Shown: positions 11,784-22,785 of the stretch, in pieces | How positions within the stretch are numbered: the first letter of the stretch is position 1 | Layout of the letters: each line of letters opens with the position of its first letter | Source of the DNA: Rhizophlyctis rosea | Lineage: Eukaryota; Chytridiomycota; Chytridiomycetes; Rhizophlyctidales; Rhizophlyctidaceae | Assembly (NCBI GenBank): GCA_027596075.1 | Contig: JADGJC010000119.1 | Location: forward strand, 49,161 to 113,160 | DNA length: 64,000 nucleotides | Reading direction: 5' to 3' | Position numbers and translations under genes: made by a program | Notes under the pieces: model-generated | The model's database searches: none | Seen by the model: the letters and a program-made list of their open reading frames with translations, nothing else | What the model was told of the DNA's origin: nothing

Positions 11784-12472
11784 TATGAATATCGGGGATG
11801 CAGAGTCAGTCGGTGTAATAACGCGTTGCGAGACATTTCTGACGGACGCTTCCCGAGTGGGAGACGGAATTCATTCCTTTTCCATCGCTGACATCTACAA
11901 GTATCATCGCTTACCTTGATGATAAAGTAAATGAGTCAGTTTGCATGCCGAGATAGAACTGGGGCTTCATGAACCGTCTCCAGCTGTATATAAAAGTAGT
12001 ATGCAAGGATGCTACTGAGAATACGACTGCATAGTTTTCGCGCTTTCTGCAGTGTAGGTATGCCATGTTAGGACCCTGAATGTGAGCTGCGCTGGCTCAT
12101 CATCGTTGGTCAATTCGGTAAATTGATACCGAGGAGCTGGGCCATTTGGATACGGCACGGGAGCCAACTTGGTGTGCCACATGAAGCGCCACCCGCCGCC
12201 ACGGCGCGGCCCAACTCGTTTCCGCACTCTCTCAACCCCCCCTCTACAGACTCCTTCACGGGGACCCCAAGACTCCAATAGCACTAAGTAATAGCTTACC
12301 CAGCCTAATGCAACAAACGGGAAGGTGTTGAATACGGTCAAGTCGGTGTCGTGAATGGTTTGGTAGAGTGAACCAGTCGTCTTCTTCCTTTGCTTCCGAA
12401 TCGTCCACGGCGGCACGAGCTTCACACCTGACCCGCCTCGACTCCCACACTTGCGAAGTGCCATAGCTTTCG
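11784..12472. other. Intergenic, no gene seen
   Basis: Divergent gap between the Hsp70 remnant (-) and the MYND gene (+). A 216-residue minus-strand frame at 12012-12662 crosses into the MYND exon in antisense and is compositionally odd; it is treated as a shadow. Confidence 0.45.
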
Positions 12473-13108
12473 ATGGCATATCGCCGTCGTTCTCTACCAG
12501 CAGACGACGCTTTGACCGCCTCAGATGTGGTGAACGCAGGGTTTGGCAGGCCGGCTCACGGAGCACCCCGCGACACGGACGTGCACGAGCTGCAGGTGAT
12601 ATCTGGCGTTGCCAAAGCAGCCGACGCGAAGGGATCCTATTCTCTACAGAACGGTCATACACATGCAGGAGCAGACGCAGAAGGTGGTGGGGACGAGGAT
12701 GAACCGGTTGCGTTGTGTAGAGTGTGTGGGAATACAGCGGCGTTCATGTGTTCGAGGTGCGGACCGGGAGTGCAGTACTGCTCAGCGCAGTGTCAGACGG
12801 ACGACTGGCCGACACATAAAACGGAGTGCGCAGGGACGGTTAGACCGCAGGCTCCGCCACGGGTGGGTTCAATGCCAGAGGCTGGGGAGAGTGATAGATC
12901 GATACCACCCATATCGAGAGGGGAAAGCACGGACACTTTACAATCGGGGGAGATGACACCGGGAACTCTGACGGGTACCAGAGGGCGGCGAAGAAGACGT
13001 GGGAGGAATGCGGCGGCTGCAACGATTAATCAAGATAGTGCGTTTTCATCCAGTCATTGTGCTTTTTTTTTGTTCGCAACATGTCATATTCACCCGTCCA
13101 ATGATTAG
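12473..13108 (+). CDS. MYND-type zinc finger protein
   Basis: A 211-residue open frame from ATG 12473. A complete MYND finger lies at about residues 82-122: CRVCGNTAAFMCSRC, then QYCSAQCQ and WPTHKTEC, giving the full Cys/His set that binds two zinc ions in this protein-interaction domain. The rest is Ser/Gly/acidic, ending in a basic RGRRRRRGRN stretch. After 13037 the frame meets a good donor (gtgcgt) and then a low-quality hydrophobic tail, so the true 3' end may be spliced. The presenilin frame begins about 120 bp further on the same strand, but the simple splice between them is out of phase. Either this is a small separate gene or it is the 5' part of a longer presenilin transcript. Confidence 0.6.
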   Translation: MAYRRRSLPADDALTASDVVNAGFGRPAHGAPRDTDVHELQVISGVAKAADAKGSYSLQNGHTHAGADAEGGGDEDEPVALCRVCGNTAAFMCSRCGPGVQYCSAQCQTDDWPTHKTECAGTVRPQAPPRVGSMPEAGESDRSIPPISRGESTDTLQSGEMTPGTLTGTRGRRRRRGRNAAAATINQDSAFSSSHCAFFLFATCHIHPSND

Positions 13109-13224
13109 CCCATTTTTCGGATCGTGTTCGAAATCTATTCAGACGGAGAGGTCAATCAGTATCCTTAACACCGGTATGAGCTTCTCGCACTTCATAGTTC
13201 TTTCGACACCCTCTGACACCCTCC

Positions 13225-15183
13225 ATGCAGGCGCCTGGCGCGCAAGTCCCAACGCAAATAGTCGAAACCGAACCCCCACTAACAGAAGAAGAAAAAGCCG
13301 AAGACCTAAAATACTACATGGAACAAATCTTCCTCATCATCAAGCCCGTCATATGTTGTATCATCCTGGCGATCTTGTGGGTGAAGTTGACGAGTTCTGT
13401 TGATGAGTATTATGATTCAAGGTATGCTTGGGATGTCCATGCCTGCTTCACTCGTTGTCTTGTCGGCTCATGTACGTCTTCCAGCACTGGCGCATCTAGT
13501 GGCGGATCCACCGGCGTGGGTTCGGTCGTTGGCGGTTCAACAGATAACAGCGGCGGCGCTGTGACGCAATCTTTCGTTACGGCGTTTATCATCTTGGGCG
13601 AAATCATCGGCTCAACCATTGTCATCGTCATTCTTTTCTATTTTGGGTTCATGAAGGTGAAAGATAGAGCGTCGATCAACTATGCACTGATTTCTCCCTT
13701 ACTCATTGAACATCCGCAAATCTTAGATTCTATTCGGCTTCTTCATCCTAGTAGTCCTCGGTCTCCTCGGCCTATTCGGATACACATTGGGCGTAGCACT
13801 CCTCAATGCTCACAATCTCGCGCTGGACCAGTTTTCGTTTTGGTTCTTTGTGTGGAATTTGGCGGTGGTGGGGGTTGCGTCGATCTTTTATAAGGGACCT
13901 ATGCTGTTGCAGCAGATTTATTTGGTTCTTATGAGTAGTAAGATGGTGAGTTCGGGTTTCGATGACAGACATATGTGGAGGGAAAAAGGAAAGACTCATT
14001 CTGTCCGGGGGAGATGGATATGAGGCGCATTTGCTGACGAAGTTGTTCCTCTTCTCGTTAGGCGTTTACGTTGACGCAATTGCCTGCCGTAACAACGTGG
14101 ATCTTGCTGGCATTGTTGGCCGTGTGGGGTGAGTTTTGATGGATAGCTGGAAGCATTGGATGGAATGGGTTGGAGAGGAGAAACTGAAGACGCGCCCTGC
14201 AGATCTTATCGCTGTCCTCTGTCCGTTTGGACCCTTGCGCATTCTTGTAGAAACTTCCCGAACACAGAATCGTGAGATACCCGCCTTGTTGTATACAGGT
14301 ACAGAAAAGCAGATATTTCCCGTTCCTGAATCTGAAATATTTGGGAACTGGTCATAAGCTAATTCCCGACGATTTACCCAGCCATGGTATGGATAATGGC
14401 CTCCCCCGGCACCCCACCCTCCTCAACCTCCGTACTGCGCAACACCGATCCAGCCGCTGTCCCAAACAGTGTGACCGTGCCCCAAGCGGCATACCTAGGT
14501 CAAGAAAGGGTCATAACAGTACCCACGACGCCCGTTGAGTCTTCCACGTCACGGTTATCGGATTGTAGTGATTATGGGGATGAGAGGGCGTTGACGGATA
14601 CGATGCGGAGATGGCAGGTTAGGAGTGGGGAGGGGGCGGATGGGGAGGGGGCGGATGGGGAGGGGAGGAGGGAGGAAGGGGCGGAGGGGCGGGCGGTGGG
14701 GGAGAGTGGGGGGACGGTGGAACGGGGGACGGGACAGGAGGGTGGGGCGGAGGAGGGAGAGGATGAGGAGGAGGAGGAGAGGGGGTTGAAGCTTGGGTTG
14801 GGAGATTTTGTGTTTTATAGTGTGTTGGTTGCTAGAGCTGGTACGTTAATCCTATCATCGTGGCAGGTCGTGGCAGGTCGCCACATCGGACTAACCCATC
14901 AACAACAGCCCTCTTCGACTGGATCACAACAGTCTCCTGCACCGTCGCCGTCATGACCGGTCTAAACATGACCATCTTCCTCCTCGCCATCTACCAAAAA
15001 GCCCTCCCCGCCCTCCCCATCAGTATCGCCTTTGGCATTCTCTTCTATTTCGTCACCGCCATGACCCTAAGTCCCTTTGTTAACATTGGGCTGTTGCACC
15101 GACCGGATCGGATACCGATTACGACCCTGCAGACGGGGTTGTGGGTGGGGAAAGGTGGAGGTGGCGGGATGATTCATGTGTAA
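13225..15183 (+). CDS. Presenilin-family intramembrane aspartyl protease
   Basis: Exons 13225-13421, 13485-13656, 13727-13945, 14062-14128, 14203-14298, 14382-14840 and 14909-15183 join exactly (494 residues). Presenilins are the catalytic subunit of gamma-secretase and cut membrane proteins inside the bilayer. Landmarks: FVWNLAVVGVASIFYKGPML; LLQQIYLVLMSSKM; first catalytic Asp in AVWDLIAVLCPFGPLRILVE; PALLYTAMVWIMA; second catalytic Asp in KLGLGDFVFYSVLVARA; and KALPALPISIAFGI, the PAL motif. About nine hydrophobic spans are visible. The first catalytic motif has Trp for the usual Tyr (WD instead of YD). The hydrophilic loop before GLGDF is long and holds a Gly/Glu/Arg repeat (14620-14790). 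ATG 13225 overlaps an acceptor-like tgcag, so a 5' exon from the MYND frame is possible. Confidence 0.93.
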
Positions 15184-15360
15184 ATTATTAGAGGTACTGT
15201 GTTTACGTTTTTTTCAGGTGTTTTTACGACTTTTTGTAATTTTGTGTATAGACAAGAATAGGATGTTCGTTTTGTATACAGAGCTCAAGTATTCCGATCA
15301 GACTTGTTTTCCCATCGTTTATCCTATTCGCGTGATGTGGCATGGTGGGTAATTTTTCAC

Positions 15361-16282
15361 CTACGGGCCGCTGCCGTGCCGTAGCTTCTTCTCCAATTCT
15401 AAGAATGCCTGCATCGATGGGTCCGCAGCCGGGTACTCCTCCTCCTCTTCCGCCTTTGCGGCGACGTCGTTCTCAGCATTGAATGCCTCAGCGTCTTTAC
15501 CATGCGCCAGAAGGAGATTTTTGCGCTTTTGACGCAGTGCTCGCTTTTCTGTGCGGTAGTCGTCTAGGGCTTCTTGGTATATATCCCATACGCTGAAATT
15601 GACACGCAGGAAGAAAGGCATGTATAAGGTGGGAAGTCTACGTGTGGATGGGATTAAAACGTACCAGTGGACACATCCAGACATGCAGCAGTCTGTTGGA
15701 GGGGAAGGTGGTTTCAGCTTCTTTTCTGCTTCGTCCAACGCGGCTAGTTCGGGTATATCTGTTTGGCTATTGGGTCCTGAGGAGGGCGTATCGGTATCAG
15801 CGTCGTCCTCCTCAGCAGACCTTTCTGCGCCAGGTCGTTTTCGAAGGAAAGACTCGGGTATTTCTGGCTTTGAGGGTGGGTCAAAGTGGAGGAGTTCGTT
15901 GTGATATGCGGTTGGGTCTGCTGCGTGGGAATTGGGCTGCTGTGCAAGGGTGGTTGGGAAAGTTGTGAGCTTAAAGCCAACAGTTGGTGCGGGACTGGTG
16001 AGAGTTTCCGCAGGAGATACTTACTTGCTCTAATATAAGGTTCCAAAAACCCTTATACCGGGTGGAGAGAGGGTTACGGTGCAAAGCAGGAGGGGAGGTG
16101 GAGACGTATCGTTGTTGGTGGAGAAGGCATACTGACGGGTGTTGCGGGAGATGTTCGAATGCTGGAAGGTGTATAGACCGTGAATTTGAAGCAGAGATGA
16201 TTCCAGGTCGCCGTGCTATTGGTCGTATAGATGTACAAATGGAGGATATGGCTATAGGCCGTGAAGTTGAAGGAGGAAACAT
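15361..16282 (-). CDS. Oxidoreductase-like domain protein (OXLD1 type), mitochondrial
   Basis: Exon 1 from 16282 gives a Ser/Arg-rich presequence (MFPPSTSRPIAISSICTSIR) and ends RYKGFWNLILEQ at a gtaagt donor near 16022. Exon 2 (from about 15976) carries FDPPSKPEIPESFLRKRPG and then PPSPPTDCCMSGCVH; exon 3 starts at about 15601 and restores the motif as HCVWDIYQEALDDY. The P-x-P-x-D-C-C-x-S-G-C-x-x-C-V-W-D signature is that of the small oxidoreductase-like domain family found in fungal and animal mitochondrial proteins. Biochemistry of the family is poorly known; the four Cys suggest metal or redox chemistry. A Lys/Arg and acidic coiled C-terminus ends at TAG 15361. The gene is convergent with presenilin. 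Confidence 0.82.
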
Positions 16283-16606
16283 GACGACATGGCTAAAAAT
16301 ATCACCAGAGGTTCTGAACTGGGAAGATCTGGTGGGGTATGAAAAGGTCCAGTGGCTGCGCCACGATCGATGCCATCACCATTCAGGGTCCGTATGGGGT
16401 ATGGGGGCAAGACCCGATCACTGGCAATGCTATTCATTCCATAATGCATGGATGAGAGTGCTATTTCAAAGAGCATGACAATATGATTTTTCCATTTTCA
16501 AGAATATATACGTTGTAGGCAGAACTTTTTGGCTGCCGGTATTGCATCGAATCACACTCTTATAGCGACGAAAGAGAATCAATCATGGGTAAGTTCAATA
16601 TGTACC
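16283..16606. promoter_or_regulatory. Divergent promoter region
   Basis: Lies between the OXLD1-like gene (-) and the two-span channel-like gene (+). An upstream in-frame ATG at 16529 exists; the start at 16607 was preferred for the downstream gene because it is followed at once by a basic N-terminus. No motif was recognised. Confidence 0.3.
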
Positions 16607-17935
16607 ATGGACAAAAAGCCGAAGAAGCACGGCGGTAGCATGTGCAACCAACTAATCAGGTACTCCCCGTGTTGTAGCGCGCCGAGTTTTGAATTCAGTA
16701 GGAGAGGTAAGTGTAATTACGGGGGAGTCAGCGGCGCTAAGTCCGTCAGAATCAGCAGTGGAGTTCATGTCAACATTTATTCTGCATTTCAGCAAGTGTA
16801 CAATGGACTTCAAAGATCGATTGGAAGTCTGTTCTTCATCATCATGCTATTCTATGCTGGTTTCCGAGGCCACAAAGTTGTTACACAGGTAAGTTCACAA
16901 TTACTGTCAAACCGCTCGACGATAACACAACAACCAACATCACCAACCCCCACCACCCAAAGCTCCCCGCAACCTACCGCACAACCCAACAACCCAAAAA
17001 CCTCCCCACCGACTTCCTCCGCCAAATGTTCCCCTCCAAAGTCCCCGAAGCAACCTACGAATTCCCCTCCCTAACAATTTGCCCCGAATACGCCGGCGCA
17101 ACCGTTCAAATCGCCTCCTGCCACGTCGACAAAACCGTCGTCCGCGCCGACTGCGACGCAAAAGGCACTTACGCCCGCTCTTACACTTTTGAGGGCCAGA
17201 CGCTCAACTGCTCTGCGGTGAATGATTGGCCTGGTACAGCGATGTTGGCGGGGAGTAATCAGGATGTGTTGAGGATTACGGGGAATTTGTATGGGACGGA
17301 GTGGGGGAGTCCTGAGGGGATTTTGGTGGCGGCGCATCCGCAGATGGTGGATGGGCAGCAGCCGACGGTTGATTATGAGAATTTCTTTGCGGTTAGTGCT
17401 ATGTCTTTGACGGAGGTTGCTGCTAGGTGGGTTTTTGTCTCTGTTTACAACATTTGAGAAACTCGTGCCTGTGGTTTTTTTTCCAATCTTTATTATCCGT
17501 TACTAATGACCGTTGCTCCGCTGAACAGAAAAGTCTTCCACATCGACCGCACCGGCGAGATCCGCCTCGACTTTGAAGTCAAGGCTTCCTCCATCCGCCT
17601 CAAACTCAACGAAACAACCTACACCAGCATCAACCAGCCCCGGCCTTTCATCATCGAATTCAGATATCCCAAATTGGAAGTCACGTACGAGAAGTCGTTC
17701 CTTGTGTTGGACATGGTAGGTTTTTCTCATCAGGCAACGGAACCCCGTATGATGAAGCTGACTTTCCTTTGATTCCTAGAACAACTGGTTGGGAGAAGTC
17801 GGGGGCGTTGCATGTCTTCTTTTCTTCCTTCTTCGTCTCTTTATGGCGGTGGTCGATTATGTTCTGAAGATGTCCGATAACTTTGCCGTGACGGATATGG
17901 GCAAGTACCGTAACGAGGGGTTCAATAATTATTGA
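16607..17935 (+). CDS. Two-membrane-span protein resembling ENaC/DEG channels
   Basis: Exons 16607-16888, 16963-17426, 17529-17715 and 17780-17935 join to 362 residues. Layout: a short basic N-terminus (MDKKPKKHGG), a first membrane span near residues 68-85 (SIGSLFFIIMLFYAGF), then EFPSLTICPEYAGA, a Cys-containing soluble domain of about 220 residues (ASCHVDKTVVRADCDAKG; TLNCSAVNDW), and a last span (LGEVGGVACLLFFLLRLFMA) followed by a short cytosolic tail. One span, an FPxxTIC element, a Cys-rich extracellular domain and a Gly-rich second span are the plan of epithelial sodium/acid-sensing channels, but the ectodomain is small and the G-x-S selectivity filter is not evident. It may instead be an unrelated fungal family. 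An intron with a gtaagt at 16707 was considered and rejected because it breaks the frame. Confidence 0.6.
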
Positions 17936-18319
17936 TGATTGGGTAGTGGTGAGGCGTGCCATGGTGGATGTATGGAGCGTTAGTTAGATATATGTCAGTG
18001 CGAAGTTTGTAATGTCAGGGAATCCCATCAGCCCCCCAATTTTGCAAGGTGGAGGAGGTTGGTGGCATTTGATGGGTTGAGCTAGGAAGATGGCAGGTGA
18101 AAGTATGAGAGCTACAGCGAAGTGGTGCGCAACCCTTGGCCCCAGAATGAGTCTTCAACGGCATTGCCATCTTTACAAATGAAGGTTGTCAAATTCTTAT
18201 TACAATGACCCCACCCCACGCAATGAATCCACAGTAAGAATGCTAGACTACGAACACAATGTCAATGCACAATACAAAACGCTATCCTACGTGCTTACAA
18301 AGAGGGCACGGTATTAGTG
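17936..18319. other. Intergenic, no gene seen
   Basis: Follows the channel-like gene; G/A-rich, with no open frame supported by composition or splice sites. Leads into the tandem repeat. Confidence 0.45.
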
Positions 18320-18870
18320 AAGGAGACCATTGGAAGTTCATTTGTGCTGCACACGGCTCGTACCACTCCTCAGTCTTGTCGAGGCAGCTGTCGGCACCCT
18401 GCCACAAAAAGGGCAAGCTGGGCTTCTTTTTAACTCCCAGACAGTTTTCATTCTATGGCAAACCATACCCAAGGACCAAAGAGACCAGAAGAGACAGGAG
18501 ACAGTGGACAATTGCAAGTCATTTGTGCGCCGCAACACATAGCTCGTACAGTCCATTCTGTCTTGTTGAGGGCACTGCCGGCACCCTGCCCAAGTTGCCC
18601 AAAAAGGACGAGCTTGGTGTTACCCCAGGCGGACTCATTCAATGGAAACCACACACAGAGACACGACGATAGGCGCAAAGAGAACAGCACGCATTGGATG
18701 ATTGCGATTGATTCGCTGCCGCAACACATAGCTCGTACAGCCCACTCTGTCTTGTCGAGGGCGCTGTCGGCACACTGCCCAAAAAGGACAAGCTGAGTTT
18801 ACCCCAGGCGGACTCAATCAATGGAAACCACACCCAGAACCCCACAAGCGAAAGATGCACGGTATTTTAT
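18320..18870. repeat. Degenerate tandem repeat, three units of about 187 bp
   Basis: The landmark gctcgta followed by a ctGTCTTGt(c/t)GAGG-like stretch and GGCACcCTGCC recurs with its start at 18356, 18542 and 18731, spacing 186 and 189 bp. Units two and three also share a block around CCCCAGGCGGACTCA and AATGGAAACCACAC. Unit one is the most diverged. All frames are interrupted, so the array is unlikely to code. It could be decayed satellite or the remnant of a mobile element's internal repeats. Confidence 0.8.
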
Positions 18871-20135
18871 GGCCCCCGGCTGGGCGAAGAGGGACGACGG
18901 CAGTTTATAGCCCCCGTGCGAGCCTCTGCTTATGGACATAACCTACACTCTACAGGGAGGTTATGTACAAAGGGGAGGGAGGTTGCTGGGGCGACTTGAG
19001 GTGGTCTTGGTGCCGTTGTCGGAGGCGAAGGCCTGTCGGAGGGTGATGGTGGTGTCAAAGGGATGGATGACTGGTCGCGGATGGATGAATGGCGGCGTCG
19101 AGGGTCGGTGCCGACTTGTGTGCATGCCAGTCAGTGGTGCGGTAGGGCTAGTTCCCATGCGGGTCGGGTGATTTTGCCAAAATCGAAGGTTCTCGGTTGC
19201 CGCCGAAGGTTGTTGTCGAGGCTGAAGTACTTGCTGAAGTTGCGGTTGAGGTTGGTTGGCAAAACCGAAATTCGCTCCCCGGGTACTGCGGAGCTTCGCG
19301 AATTCGGGCGGGTATCCGAAGCGGAAACCCACACTATGACTTCACAAGCTGGCAGTACGCGCACCAGCCAAGTCATTGGTGTTCCAGGAAGGGAGGGCAT
19401 TCAGGAGAAGAGTGAATGGCACAGTTTGTCGTCGGTTGTTGCAGTCGAAGAATGTGTGGTCGGGACTCGGAATGGTGAATGTTGGGAGGGAAGGAAGAAT
19501 GCGCCTGTCCGAAATTCGCACACCTCCAAGGTTGTGCGCCAGACGCGACAAGCCTGGTGATGGACGCTAAGCCACAGCGCGGCGGCCAGATGGTTTCTTC
19601 GGGTCTCAGGGTCCTTTTCTACGGAGCACTGTGACAGCAGTCAGCTTTGGAACAGTTCATTGATGTCCATCATGGGTTCAAGAGTGGAGAGCGAAATATC
19701 CGCAATACCCAACACGTTCGTTGGTGCTCCGACTACTTGGAAGACGAACACAAAGTGGTGGGCAGCAACTGTACGACGAGAGGCCAAGCCCGCCGTTCTG
19801 GACAACTTGGACAGTTTCTGGACTATCGCAGGACAATCATGGCCGGCTTCCAACCATCAAACGCGTGGATCCCAATCCCCTACATGAACCATGGGAAGTG
19901 ACAGTTTTTTATTTAAATTCACATTTTCAACCCTTACTCTCGAGCAGTTTTCATAGCTGCTCACCAACATTATCCATATTGGCATCGAAACTGAGGCACA
20001 TCCATCAGGTAGCCATCGGAACCTTGAAAAAGACTTCGGACACACACCAGGTATCTCTAGCTATGAATGTCCAACAATTGATTTGCAATGACTGACCTTT
20101 TTGCGCCAGTTCCAGGGTTACGCAGCCACCGCAAC
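18871..20135. other. Gene-poor stretch with doubtful small ORFs
   Basis: No gene is supported. Overlapping frames occur on both strands: a Pro/Gln/Thr-rich minus frame at 18961-19332, a plus frame at 19063-19560, and a 72-codon plus frame at 19672-19887 (MGSRVESEISAIPN start, containing TKWWAATVRREA) with protein-like composition but no recognised family. A gcgacaagcctggtg motif near 19548 recurs near 22177. Confidence 0.4.
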
Positions 20136-21579
20136 ATGAGCGAGCAAACTCCTACATCCAGTACCATAGTCCACACTAAAGCGGGTTCCATCTCGCTGCT
20201 GGGCGTCCGTCTGTCCTATTTCGACACCTTCATGGAGCAATGTGGTGGACGCCAAAAGCTACGTGGCATGACGACGAAAGACGTCTGTACCTCGTTCATC
20301 ATACCAGCAACACCCGCCCCAAAATCCCTCTGCGAACACCTTATCTCCTCCTCCTCTGATACCTTCAATGTTGCCCCTGCCCGTTGGTTCATCAGCCATT
20401 GCTGGGATGATTCATTCCTTGACGTCGTCGACGCACTAGTGAACTTTTTCATTGATAACGGCGACCCGCTTGCTGTGGTGTGGTTCGATCTGTTCTCCTT
20501 AAATCAACACCAACGGGACGTCCTGACCCAGACTGGTTACAAGATACCTTCATGACAGCCATCTCCACTATGTGCAACGTGGTCATGGTCCTTACTCCGT
20601 GGGATAATCCATCGACTTTCACTCGTGCCTGGTGCTTGTTCGAGATGTACGCATGCAAGAACACCGAATCCACATTCCATATCGCCCTGCCTCCCAACCA
20701 GGAAATGGCGTTCCACAGATCAATCAGCCACAACCCCAAAATCTTCTACCGTACAATCTCATCAATCGCATCGGAGAAGAGTCAAGCAACCAACCCAGCT
20801 GACTTGGTAGTCATCCAGAAGGCTATCACGGCAGCTCCGGGGTTCACAGGATTAGATAGAATGCTCATTTCCCTTCTCTCGGATTGGATGGTGGGCACGC
20901 TGCAATCTCGTGCGAAACAGGCGTCGGAAGCGGGAGATGAAGTGAGGTGTGCGGGCTTGCAGCAGAGTCTGGGAGTGCTGTATACCGATTTGGGGGGGTT
21001 TGAGTCAGCGGAGCCACTGCTCACCGATTGTTTACAAATGTTCAAGTCGGCGCTCGGAGGTGATCACGTGCGTTCATTGGGAGGGATGAGCACCCTTGCA
21101 GCTTTGTATGCTGCGCAGGGGAAATATGTGGAGGCAGAAACGCGACTGAATGAGTGTGTGGAGAGGGGGAAGCGAGTGCTGGGCGAGAATCAACCGTATA
21201 CCCTTCAACATGTCGAAAGCTTGGCCGCGATATGCGAAAAGCTGGACAAATACGAACAGGCCGAATCGCTTTACGCGGATTGCTTGCAACGGAGGAGGGC
21301 TTTGTTTGGAGAAGACCATCCGGATACTTATTACGCTCGTGTGAGCCTCGCAGCGGTGCGAGAGAAGCTTCAGAGTCCACAGACAGGCGAACGAAATCCC
21401 CAGGTAACTTGCCCATACCGAAGCCTTTTTCTAATGCCAAAATTTGCGTTCATATGCTTCTTTAGGCCACCGCAGAAAGAGACGAAATAGAATCAACGAC
21501 GCCTAAGAAAACCCGGTGGGGATTGGGAAAAAGATGGTCCAAGAGCTTCGTGGGTCGGGATCGCAAGTGGTTTCGGTGA
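20136..21579 (+). CDS. TIR-like effector domain plus TPR repeats (frame-broken)
   Basis: The N-terminal domain carries RWFISHCWDDSFLDVVDAL, VVWFDLFSLNQHQ, then DTFMTAISTMCNVVMVLTPW and FTRAWCLFEMYACKN. This is the SH-W...WFDLF...NQH...P-W...L-TRAWCL-E pattern of a TIR-like domain often joined to kinesin-light-chain-type TPRs in protists, algae and basal fungi. Three 42-residue TPR/KLC units follow (LGVLYTDLGGFESAEPLL; LAALYAAQGKYVEAETRL; LAAICEKLDKYEQAESLY). An intron at 21403 to about 21465 leads to a basic last exon ending at TGA 21579. The two halves are in different frames: the first stops at 20555 and the second is open from 20480. A one-base loss near 20513-20521 explains this; no intron does. 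It is either a recent pseudogene or carries a sequencing error. An in-frame upstream ATG at 20088 is possible. Confidence 0.75.
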
Positions 21580-22785
21580 CATGCGTGCGGATATGCATAG
21601 AGATGGGTCACCCGATTCGGGAGTGTAGGGTGGTAATACTGTAGGCCATTAGTCCAAATATCTTGTTCGTGCATTATACAGCCTTCTGCCCCAAATACTT
21701 GCACAAGGGCTCGACCCCGCGCTGAGTTCGCGTTCTGGGTTGCGCTTGCATGATTACGATTCAGTCATGGTTCACTTGGACGGCAAGAACTTAAAACCTG
21801 TCATTGCGAAATTCAGACACTTTGAATCCTAACACTATCAAAACGCTATCATAACACTGTAATAACAGGGTCCTGAAACATAATCCATATTACCCGAATA
21901 TGATGTCGGGCTCCTACTTGATGCAATCGATGCTTACTGTGCCCATCCGAGGTTTTGGGAGGCTCAGTCTATCGTGATCGACGCTCTTCTCGATCAGGGT
22001 GCGCGGGTGAGCCGTGAGACGGTCAGGGTAGCTACCTCAAAAAAGTCAGTGGCTCACTTCCTTTCTTCATCTTCACCGTCACCCCTTCTTCAGTTTCACC
22101 CCTTCAACATGCATCCATAATAAACGAAGGAAGGAAGAAGGCTGACTGCCCACACAAAGTTCCGAACTTCGGGCGACAAGCCTGGTGCGTGGTGCACAAT
22201 AAGCCACACAGCCACGCAAGCCACGCAATGATTTCCCATAAATCCGAACCCCCAGCCCGCCTTCCCCTTTCTTCCTCTTCACCCGCTCGACAATAACTTG
22301 CTACCTTTCCGGAGCTGTTCAGGCGCACAGACTTTCCTTCACGGGGACTCTCCCAGGCCACTACTCCAGGACCTGCAATAAGGCGGGTAGAGATTACCTC
22401 GGGACCTGTCGTCTGATGCGGTTATGCAGATACGGCTTGTGGGCTTGTGATGATAGAGTGGGACCGTGCATAGTTGTAGAGGTTTATTGCCTTTGCAGAC
22501 TTGCACCCAAACGCCACCATATACCCAACAAAGTGGGTCTGTGCCTGTCCCAAGTCAGGATAAAGGCAGAGGGGGGTGTTGTGGATGGGGGGGTGGAAAC
22601 TGATACTCACACACTGCGGATGCGGACAATGGCTGTGTTCTCAGGAAAGCTGTACTTCATAACATTGCGGCGGAGATTCTGTGGTTCGCTTGTTTTACAC
22701 AAATTGTCGCAATATCCACACAAGCAATGCATATGGAGCTACGTTACATTCTATCTACTCCTGAATTCGCTATATACAAGATAAT
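21580..22785. other. Intergenic, no gene seen
   Basis: 1.2 kb without a splice-supported or family-like frame. A copy of the gcgacaagcctggtg...taagccaca motif lies at about 22175-22215. The first part holds the 3' end of the TPR gene and the last part that of PRO2. Confidence 0.45.

Noticed and set aside
12012..12662. 216-residue minus-strand ORF opposite the MYND gene
   Set aside because: Arg/Trp-rich composition typical of an antisense frame; the plus strand holds a full MYND zinc-finger signature.
16689..16892. Alternative frame and intron in the first exon of the channel-like gene
   Set aside because: A gtaagt at 16707 looks like a donor, but splicing to the next acceptor destroys the membrane-span frame; the unspliced frame joins all later exons exactly.
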